Shown here piece after piece: positions 56,494 to 64,000 of a stretch of 64,000 bases of DNA; the first letter of the stretch is position 1, and every line of letters begins with the position of its first letter. The stretch comes from Effrenium voratum (Eukaryota; Sar; Dinophyceae; Suessiales; Symbiodiniaceae), in NCBI GenBank assembly GCA_963377175.1, contig CAUJNA010003243.1:285001-349000 (forward strand), given 5' to 3'. The position numbers and the translations under genes were made by a program. The notes beneath the pieces were generated by a model, which saw only the letters and a program-made list of their open reading frames with translations, was not told the DNA's origin and did no database searches.

Positions 56494-56645
56494 GCCGCTG
56501 TCAGGAAGCTTGCCACCAACACCAGTTTGCTTTGGCTACCCAAGCAGGGGCTGACTGTTTGGTCCATGCCTTGACTGCAGCTGTCGAGCTCGACCCCGGG
56601 GCGACCGTTTTGTCTGTTGATGGGGTCCCGGCCTTCGATATCGTT
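56270..56645 (+). pseudogene. LINE reverse-transcriptase fragment ending at a spliced leader
   Basis: Reads SGLTAETARLVLDKEADPER, ALRKPSGRVRGIVVSDFFRR and, after a frameshift, VDGVPAFDIVS. These are the same blocks as at 47571 and in the LINEs on the minus strand. It stops abruptly at 56645, where the spliced-leader sequence starts. Confidence 0.8.
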
Positions 56646-56682
56646 TCCGTAGCCATTTTGGCTCAAGCCATTTTGGCTCAAG
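56646..56682 (+). other. dinoflagellate spliced-leader relic (full leader plus 15-nt second unit)
   Basis: 56646-56667 is the complete 22-nt dinoflagellate spliced leader (ends TAGCCATTTTGGCTCAAG). 56668-56682 is CCATTTTGGCTCAAG, the part left when a leader is trans-spliced again at its own internal TAG. This full-plus-partial arrangement is the known mark of mRNA that was reverse transcribed, reinserted, transcribed and re-spliced. Confidence 0.95.
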
Positions 56683-56689
56683 TTTCGGC

Positions 56690-57400
56690 TGGGGGGCCTG
56701 CCGCAACCTTTTTTTAGCTCTGCGGAGGTTTGCCAAAAAAGCCTCCCGCAGGTTGGAACCCCAGGAACTCAGGAGGAAGCGAGTCATAAGCGGCTGGGCG
56801 GCGAGAAGGGTCCCGGAGTTCGGCCAAGGTCTCCTCACTCCCTGGAGCTAAAGGGCTGCGGCAAGGGCTTGCCGAGCCGAGGACATCTCGGCGAGATGCA
56901 CCAGTCGGCGCGCTCGGTCCGCGCTGCTTGTGGGGTCACGCTCAGGCGCACCTGGCGGGCGTGGTTCCGTGTGGGCTTGGGCCTGGGCTTCGGCCTCAAG
57001 AGGCAGGGAATGACGCACATCCAAGAGCAGCTGGCTCCAGCGTCCCTTTTGGAACGCGGCGAGGCGGGCTTGCCACTCAGATTTCGGAAGCCGGCGTTCG
57101 CCCGCTTTCCTGTGGAGCAGCATGCGGGGCAACAAAAGCCAGAGTTTCCAAGCGCACTCTGCAGCAAGCGGATGGACAACTGGGTCCCCAGCTTCGAGGA
57201 TAAGCTTGGCGGATTTGACCTTTGACTGATTTGCAAGAGGGTCATGCAAATTGCAACAGGGCAAGGGGCACACAGAAGCGGCAATGGAGCCGCCGAGTAG
57301 CGGCAATGGCTCGAAGGTTGGCCCCAGAGCGGTCGGCAGCACTACGCAAACCTGGGCGGATCTGGGGGCAGCTTGGGAGAGCAACGCAGCAAGGGAGGCT
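56690..57400 (-). pseudogene. LINE N-terminal fragment in the opposite orientation
   Basis: Minus-strand blocks LLHRKAGERRLPKSEWQARL and FLANLRRAKK, the latter just before the place where intact relatives read GAAPGPSGLT. It is therefore the N-terminal half of the same family whose reverse transcriptase lies, inverted, on the other side of the spliced leader. Frameshifted and truncated. Confidence 0.7.
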
Positions 57401-57530
57401 AGGAGATGCTAGGCCTATCAACTCTGAATATGAGACCTTGGCAAATATTGCTTCTAACCGGAGACTGTTGTCTATTGTTCCCACACGAAATGGCCGATCA
57501 TAGGATCTTGATGCCTTATCCCAGATGTTT
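57401..57530. other. spacer between LINE fragments
   Basis: AT-richer than its neighbours; no motif recognised. It may be pre-insertion host sequence. Confidence 0.4.
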
Positions 57531-58020
57531 TGTTTTTTTTCGCGCGCGCGCCTTTTTCCGCAGTGGCTTCAACGCGTTTCAGGGTGGATTTTAAGGGGCG
57601 CCTCCGGGCACGGGAGGTCTTTGCCGCTGTTTTTACGGAGACCAGCTCCTCACGTGCAGGCGGGCACCCTTCGCCGGACGCGGCTGCGCGCGGCAAACGG
57701 CTCCCCGCCGTCAGCAAGCACGTCACTGACCAAGGACGGCGGCCCATCGACACCTGCGGCCGAGTGGGCGGGCAAGGCCAAGAGGCTGGCAGCGTACGCC
57801 CGGCTCGCGCCCGCGGCAAAGAAGGAGGACCAGCGCCGGGCAAAGGCAGCCGACACGGCGCCACGAGGGGGCACACTTCTCGCACGCGCCCGCGCCAGCC
57901 GCTGCACGAAGTCCACGGCTTCCGGGCTGAAGCGCCCGCCAACCTCAAGCGCAAGGACCACCAGCCTGCAGCGCGAGTCAGGGCGAAGGAGCTCCGGGTA
58001 TGTGCGCTCCTTGGCCCGTC
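57531..58020 (-). pseudogene. 5'-truncated LINE 3' end, first of two near-identical copies
   Basis: Minus strand carries LVVLALEVGGRFSPEAVDFV and the family's terminal CGGAAAAAGGCGCGCG block followed by an A-run (57531-57550). It matches 58385-58855 closely, with a small internal deletion in the second copy. It ends abruptly at 58020, the normal result of incomplete reverse transcription. Confidence 0.85.
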
Positions 58021-58146
58021 GGGGATGTTAGCAATTTGGTAATTTGTGTATGACGAGTATGATTGGACACATGCGTGATGTACGGAGAGGAAACGGATTG
58101 TAAGTTAACCTGTTCAGGACCGGGTCTTAGAAGTCTCACCAGAATG

Positions 58147-58240
58147 TGTTTGTTTGCTTGTGGCAAACCTGCCTGCTGCTTGTATTGAGTGCTTGTATGA
58201 CGTTGAGCCACCATGTGGCTGTGATGGCAAGGCGGTGCAT
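58147..58240 (-). repeat. dispersed repeat, copy 2 (inverted)
   Basis: Reverse complement of the segment at 47166-47270, with conserved blocks around GCCACATGGTGGCTCAACGT and CAAGCAGCAGGCAGG. Confidence 0.7.
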
Positions 58241-58384
58241 TTTGATTTGGTTGTTGCTTGATTGGACTTGAGGCTCGTGTGTCTGCTGGCTTGGGCCCTT
58301 GCGGCCTGTGCGTTTGCAACGTTTTCACTCGTGGTTGTTCACGGCACAAACTGGGTTTGGCGCGATTCTTGTGCTGCTGTAACG

Positions 58385-60880
58385 CTATGCCTTTTTTTTT
58401 CCGCGCGCGCGCCTTTTTCCGCAGTGGCTTCAACGTGTTTCAGAGGGGATTTTACGCGGCGCCTCCGGGCACGGGAGGTCTTTGCCGCTGTTTTTGCGGA
58501 GGCCAGCTCCTCACGTACAGGCGGGCACCCTTCACCGGACACGGCTGCGCGCGGCAAACGGCTCCCCGCCGTCAGCAAGGGGCGGCGGCCCATCGACACC
58601 TGCGGCCGAGTGGGCGGGCAAGGCCAAGAGGCTGGCAGCGTACGCCCGGCTCGCGCCCGCGGCAACCAGCGCCGGGCAAAGGCAGCCGACACGGCGCCAC
58701 GAGGGGGCACACTTCTCGCACGCGCCCGCGCCAGCCGCTGCACGAAGTCGACGGTTTCCGGGCTGAAGCGCCCGCCAACCTCAAGCGCGAGGACCACCAG
58801 CCTGCAGCGCGAGTCAGGGCGAAGGAGCTCCGGGTATGTGCGCTCCTTGGCCCGTCGGGCTTGGCGCAGGGCTGCGCCCTCGGCTCTGTTCTGGTAGCGT
58901 GGAGGACAAGGCCGACACCAGCGTGGTATCCACAGCAAGTTGCATGCCACCCCACAGGGGTAAGCCATTGGCTATGACTTCAATCCGCCGGTCATCTCCG
59001 GGCACGCTGCCGACATTGAGGTCCCTGACCAATGTGTGCGTAGCAACCACGGCCCCTGCTTCACGACAAATGCGCGCTGCCGCCCGTTCAAGTGGGCCGC
59101 CCCGTGCTCGCAAGACACCAGATCGCGGACATGCAGAGCGGTGATCGCCAAGAGCGTCCTGCTCCCTTCCACGCCGGCATCGCGCAGGGACGAAAGGCAA
59201 GGGCGAGCGCAGGCGTCGCAACAGCGACACACGGAAATGCGCGGGCTCCAAAATCAACTCCGGGCAAACGGGGAGCATCAAGAAGACCTGGGCTGAGCAC
59301 GGCCCGGACTGGGACAGCAGCATGCCTGCAGAGGCTGCATCCAAGTTGTCGCTGTGGGCTGCTTTCTGCCACCCCCGCCCGATGCCAGGGGCATCGTCCT
59401 CAACATCATGTGGTTGCGGCGCATCGTCGCCAAGGAGGTGGTGCCACTGAGGGGCCTCAAACCCCTGCCGAGCGAGCAGGGTCACGGTTGCCTTGAGCGT
59501 GTCCAGGACACGGCAACAAGGCACATCCGGCTCAAGTTGGCGCACAATATGTTGCGCGAGGTCGGGATCTCTGCGCTGGATCGCCGACAAGCTGTCAGCC
59601 CACGAGGCCCAAAACGCCGCGGGTGCATGCAACCGGGCTGAACGCAGCCCTAGGAAGGCAAGTTGGGACTGCCGACTGGCCGTGTCCGGGAGCGCCCCCC
59701 CGTCCTCTCCAAACGGCATTGCACTGAAACATCTCTGCACTGCAGCGTCGTGCTCAATGGCAAAAAGATCGGTGGGTTCTGGGGGTATGATACGAAGAGC
59801 ATAGTTGAACCGCGGCGACGCGCAGTACAGCAACAGCAGCCAAGCGACCTGCAGGTCAGGAAGGGTCGGGAGGACCTGCAGGAGGCGAAGTTGTTTGTTG
59901 TGCACTGCGTCGAGCTGGGCCCGCACGAATGCATTTCCGCCCAAAGGGGCTCCTAGCACGGTAATCCCTTGCTCTGCCTCGGGGAGCTGAGCATTGCCAC
60001 GCCACACATCCGCTGCACTGATGTCCGCCAGGCCTGGCAGCTCCACTGCGGCTGCGTTCCACACACGTGTTTTTGCGTGATTAGGGAAATGCGGGCACGT
60101 TCATACAGGCACCGGGGCGCAGCCTGAAACAGCGGTTGTATGCGATCAGGCTGCGCTGTCAAGTACAAGTCATCCAAAAAGGCAAGGGAACGCTCCTCCG
60201 GGCGGAGCTCCGGCTGCAGGGCGACAAGCGCTTGATGCATGGCAAGTGCAAACAATGCCGGCATGAGCGGGTCGCCTTGCTCCCCGCCTTCTGCTTGCAA
60301 CACACGGTGGGGCTGGCCTACACTGTCATGCCACACATAAGGCCCATACCACATGCGGACGTAAGGGAGCAACCGGCACGCACCCGACACGTCACGGAGT
60401 GCCTCGAGCATGGCCTGCCTACTCACGTGGTCGTAGGCTCCTACGCCATCCACGGACAAGACCGTTGCGGCCGGAGAACTCTCCGTGAGGACTTGCAAAG
60501 TGTGGACTAAAGCCTCGGCGCGCCGCAAGAAGTCGCCAACTACCAATCCCCGTGCGCCACCGGACGGCTTTTGGACAGCGACAAGCCGTCCAATCCCAAG
60601 CCAGCCGCCTACTGCGGTGCGAAGATCGGCTCTGGCAAGTCGCGCTGCAACTCTCCAAAGAACATGGGAGGACTCGTCATCATCCGGCACAATTCGAAAG
60701 ATTTCCCCGGTCAATCCACTAGGACCTGGCGCTGCTCCTTTGCGCGAGCGTCGGAGATTGGCAAAGAACTGGTCAGGCAGGAGCTCGGCGGGGCTGTCCG
60801 GGTTCCAAGCCAACAGATCGGGCGCAATGGGCTGATAAGCTTGGTCGGGCCGGCTCCTAGGATCGGTAAGTTGCTGCAAA
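58385..60880 (-). pseudogene. LINE: reverse transcriptase to 3' end, one or two frame breaks
   Basis: The best-preserved LINE here. In minus order it has FFANLRRSRKGAAPGPSGL, AVQKPSGGARGLVVG, VDGVGAYDHVSR, EGGEQGDPLMPAL and LAFLDDLYLT, all in one 308-codon frame. A frame change near 60080 follows, then a 416-codon frame with a knuckle relic, AAARICREAGAVV, VRDLNV and DDRRIEVIANGLPLWGG. The 3' end has YPELLRPDSRCRLVVLALE and the GGAAAAAGGCGCGCG terminus. Sequence before FFANL is truncated. The two frames give a fair picture of the protein. Confidence 0.85.
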
Positions 60881-60889
60881 GTGGCTTCC

Positions 60890-61015
60890 GCATCCTAGGT
60901 TACGGCCATGCGCGGGCCAACAACTGGGCGACCTTCCAAAACCGATCCGAGTCAACCTCGCTATCCAGCATAAGCCGCGCTGATTCGGCGGCTTTGCCGG
61001 CGGGCCGGTAGAGCG
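60890..61015 (-). pseudogene. small LINE reverse-transcriptase fragment
   Basis: Reads AAESARLMLDSEVDSDRF and WKVAQLLARAW on the minus strand, the start of the family's reverse-transcriptase domain, joined directly to the upstream end of the previous LINE. A leftover of another copy. Confidence 0.6.
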
Positions 61016-61084
61016 GAGTAGGGGCCGCAGGTCGCCGGGCTGGGTCCCGAAGTTCGGACTTCAGCGTTCCACGTCACTCGCGCC

Positions 61085-62190
61085 TTTCTTCTTTTTTCTT
61101 TCTCGCGCCTTTTTCCGCAGCAGCTCTGCCCATTTTTCAGGGGGCCTGGGCATAAAGATTCCTCACCTGCAAGCGCTGTTCTTCTGGAGGGCAGCACCCT
61201 CACACGCAAGGCCCTACCGGGCAGGCAGGCGGGACACATCCGGGGCATCCCGGACGCCCGCCAACAAGTCACTGATGTCGGGGCCGGGCCCGTCAAGGTT
61301 GCAAAGGCCAGGCGACGGCAGGCAAGTCAAGCTCTCAGCAAAAAGCTAGGGATGCAGCCGCGGCGAGCAAGCCAGACCAGCAGTGCACGTACGCGCCGCG
61401 CAAAGCAGGCCGCAGCGCGGCTGGGGCAGCACGAGCTTTAGCGTGGGCCAGCAAGCGCACAAACTCTGCGGCCTCAGAACTCCAGCAGCCCCCAACTTCA
61501 GCCCCGAGAGCCACAAGGCGGCAACGGGCGTTGCCAACAAGCTCGGGGTAAGTGGCCTCTTTTCGGCGCCGTGCCTCCTGCAAAGCGATGGGGCGGGCAG
61601 GGTGCCACACCGGTAGCCGTGAGCGGCGACACAATGGTCGCGTCGACCGCAAGCTGCGCTCCATTCCACAAGGGCACCGTTGGCAATGACCTCGATGCGG
61701 CGGTCGTCAAAACGTGCGACCGCCACATTCAGATCGCGCACAAGTGTGTTACAAGTGACACGGGCCCCCGCCTCCCTGCAAACACGAGCTGCCGCTCGCT
61801 CGAGCGGGCATCCCCGACTCCGCAAAGCACCAGACCTAGCGCGGGCTGCTCGATGGTCGCCAAGAGGGTCGAGAGGGCGACGGCACCGGCAGCTGCGCGC
61901 GGACAAGGGCAAGGGGAGGCGCAAACGCCGCAACAGAAGGGCACGCAAGTGGTCAGAAGGGAATGTGAGCTCGGGGCAGGACGGCACACTGCAGAAAGGG
62001 CGGCTGCTGAAAGGCCCAGTCTGGGAAAACAAAAGCGCTTGGGACGCAGCGTCAAGCTGTGGCAGTAGGGCAGCTTGGAGTTGTTCAGCAATGGCAGTGG
62101 CAGCGGGCGCTTGCCAGCCCCGGGCGCTGGGCTCGGGCAGGTGCCCGGACAAGTCCAAAGATGACGGCGGGGCTGGATTGTCAAGCAACT
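61085..62190 (-). pseudogene. LINE 3' half, frameshifted
   Basis: Minus strand: LLFSQTGPFSSRPF, LRALLLRRLRLPLPLS, CRCRRPLDPLGDHRA (knuckle with its last Cys lost), LERAAARVCREAGARV, VRDLNVAVARFDDRRIEVIA, then a frame change. The 3' terminus near 61085-61130 is TTTTCTTTCTCGCGCCTTTT, matching the family tail. Confidence 0.8.
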
Positions 62191-62960
62191 CCTCCCAAGA
62201 AGGCGGGCGAAACCCTCGGCGGCGCCCAGAGGCGAGGCCAAGGCGTCAACAGCTAGTTGGGCGACGCCATGCAAACACAACCCATTCGCGATGACCGTGA
62301 GCCGCCGGTCATGGACGTGGTCAACCACAAGGCTGAGGTCGGCCAAGCACGTCACCCGGGCCCCGGTTTCACCTGGGCAGCCTGTTTGAGGGCGCACCCA
62401 CGACCCCCGAGAACATGCCGCACGGTGGTCGACAAAGGAGTCCAAACGGCAATGACACCAGCATGTTCTTTCGGCGACGGGGAGCCGGAGGCGCCGAAGA
62501 AGGACGATCTGGAAGAGGTTTGGGGGGGCTTTGCTGCGACTCCAACAGCGCCCGCGCAGAGGGGTCAAGGCGCTGGTGGACAAGCGGTCCCAAACAGCAC
62601 GGTCGTGGGCAGCTGCGAACACTGCCTGCCGCGGACTCGGGTGGGGGGCAGCAGGTCGCCAGGTTGGGAAAGGCTTGACGACCTGAAAGCCGTGCACAAA
62701 GAGATCACCCCTGAGGTCGGGGGTGGTATCTGGCGGAAAGGAGCGGCGCACGTCAAAGGAGGAGTTGGGTCCAGTGTCCTTCCTGGAAGGCCTCAAGTCG
62801 CACACTAACCACCTGTCTAACCTTCCGGAAATTCCAAGGGCAGCGAAGGGATGAGGTGGACGAAGGAAGAGCCGGGTCATGTGTGTCCCATCCCCACCGC
62901 TTGGAAGCGTCTGTAAGCTTGGGACACAAGACCCTAAGAACTTGGATGAAGAAGTCAAGC
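62191..62960 (-). pseudogene. second LINE 3'-half fragment
   Basis: Minus strand: FQIVLLRRLRLPVAERTCWC, CHCRLDSFVDHRAAC and DDHVHDRRLTVIANGLCLHG-like endonuclease block. A diverged copy abutting the previous one. Multiple frame breaks. Confidence 0.65.
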
Positions 62961-63835
62961 CTTTGGTAACAGCCTGGCGTTAATTGACTTCTTGCTCCTT
63001 TCCCACCCTTTCCTCTCCATCAAAGATAGGAGAGAGGGATGGGCCGCCTTCGTTCGCTTCTTTCGTTTACAACTTCATTCATCTCCAAATGCGAGGTAAC
63101 GAGAGTCACTAACTAACCCGTCAACTCTTGATTCCGGCTTGACCGGTGAGTGTGTGTGTGTGTGTTAGTGACCAAAGGGAGCGGTCACATTCATCTTTCC
63201 TATCTCTTGGTCTCTTCCCACGGTCATCGATTCCAAGAGATGGCAAGGAAGAGAGAAAGAGATGGCTCCCTGTCTCCTATCTGCTGTCAGCCATCTTCCA
63301 GCATCTAGAATCCATCCCGCCTCTCAGTCTTCTCTGTGAGGCATGAAGGGATGGGAAGAGATGGCTGATAGGTGAGGGAGGTATAGAGGTGCAGGAAGAA
63401 ACGAATAGACGAAGGAATGAGTGATGCATCCTCACCTATATCTCCCTTCCATCTCTTCTAACTCTCTATTACCCACTGTCCAGGAAAGAGACAGTGGAGA
63501 GAGTGAAGAGATGCCTCCATTCGTTCCTGCATTCACGGCCTCCCAATTGACTCGTCCATGAGACAGGAAATGGAGGTGTAAGTGAATGAAGGAATGGGAT
63601 GGGAGAGAGAAGTGAGTGAAGCGAGCGGATGGAATGGTTCTCTTCGTTCCCAATCCTCTCTTCCTCTTCTCTTCATTCACTCTCTCTTCTCCATTAACCC
63701 TCTCTCACCGGTTAACCCGGGAAATAGAGAGAGGAGTGAAGAGATACACGGTGACCCTATATCCTGTCCTTTCGGTCACCGCCATGTCCTTTCTCCGTTC
63801 CATCGGTTAACCTCTGTCTCTACGCTCGCCACTCC
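62961..63835. other. non-coding, GA/CT-rich low-complexity sequence
   Basis: Rich in GAGAGAAG, GAAGAGATG and their complements in short alternating blocks, with a (GT)n run near 63150. No gene or known element recognised. Confidence 0.6.
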
Positions 63836-64000
63836 TGCTTGGAGAGCCGGCGTTCGCCGGCTTTGCGATGAAGCAGCCGAGGCAAAAAAAATCCGAGCTC
63901 GAAGGTCTGCGAGAGGGTGGGTTTCGGGGTCGCCCGCTTCCAAGACGCTTGCAAGGGAAAGAGCCTACCGGACTTGGCCTTTAACAAGCGCAGGGGGGGG
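63836..64000 (-). pseudogene. LINE N-terminal fragment, cut by the window end
   Basis: On the minus strand it shows the LLHRKAGERRL block also seen at 56690-57400, with GAGAGCCGGCGTTCGCCGGC at its edge. A partial copy running off the window. Confidence 0.5.

Overview
This window reads as dinoflagellate nuclear DNA, most likely Symbiodiniaceae. The best evidence is a copy of the dinoflagellate spliced leader (positions 56646-56682: the full 22 nt followed by the 15-nt piece left when a leader is re-spliced at its own internal AG). Supporting this are abundant Ty1/copia and LINE sequence, GT/GC-type splice-donor look-alikes, and very sparse ordinary genes. I see no rRNA, tRNA, CRISPR or bacterial-type operon.

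Layout: 1-540 is an (ACAT)n microsatellite. 541-7990 is non-coding with several small repeat families. A broken gene lies in two pieces, 7993-9393 and 30462-32446. It encodes a P-loop ATPase-like region, then a papain-like-peptidase-like region, then a cysteine-cluster DDE transposase. The pieces are separated by one complete LTR retrotransposon, 9394-30461 (21,068 bp, coding strand minus), with a 5-bp target duplication AAGAG, 380/378-bp LTRs differing only by two 1-base indels, and TGTGAT...ATCACA ends. Removing it rejoins the host reading frame exactly. 32447-46380 is mostly non-coding, with a 91-bp MITE, a diverged tandem duplication and a possible multi-exon membrane-protein gene at 42305-43830. 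47571-64000 is a stack of truncated and nested LINEs whose shared plan is RING-like N-terminus, reverse transcriptase, Cys/His knuckle and a restriction-like endonuclease C-terminus.

The retrotransposon is the exciting object. In sense order it has a 5' LTR, a multi-part gag region (acidic/Arg-rich, coiled coil, zinc clusters plus two CCCH fingers), a pol of about 2,390 codons, an 807-nt ORF, a 1,538-codon ORF of unknown function, an Arg/Asp/Glu-rich ORF and a 3' LTR. Pol carries protease, integrase, a DNA-cytosine-methyltransferase-like domain, a complete five-motif dUTPase, copia-type reverse transcriptase and RNase H. Every change of frame between successive coding blocks is -1. The internal region is also sown with about 45 exact copies of CCTA(A/T/C)CGG on one strand, most of them the centre of a short perfect hairpin whose arms differ from copy to copy but stay complementary. 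The LTR itself contains 12 nt identical to the 3' end of the spliced leader.
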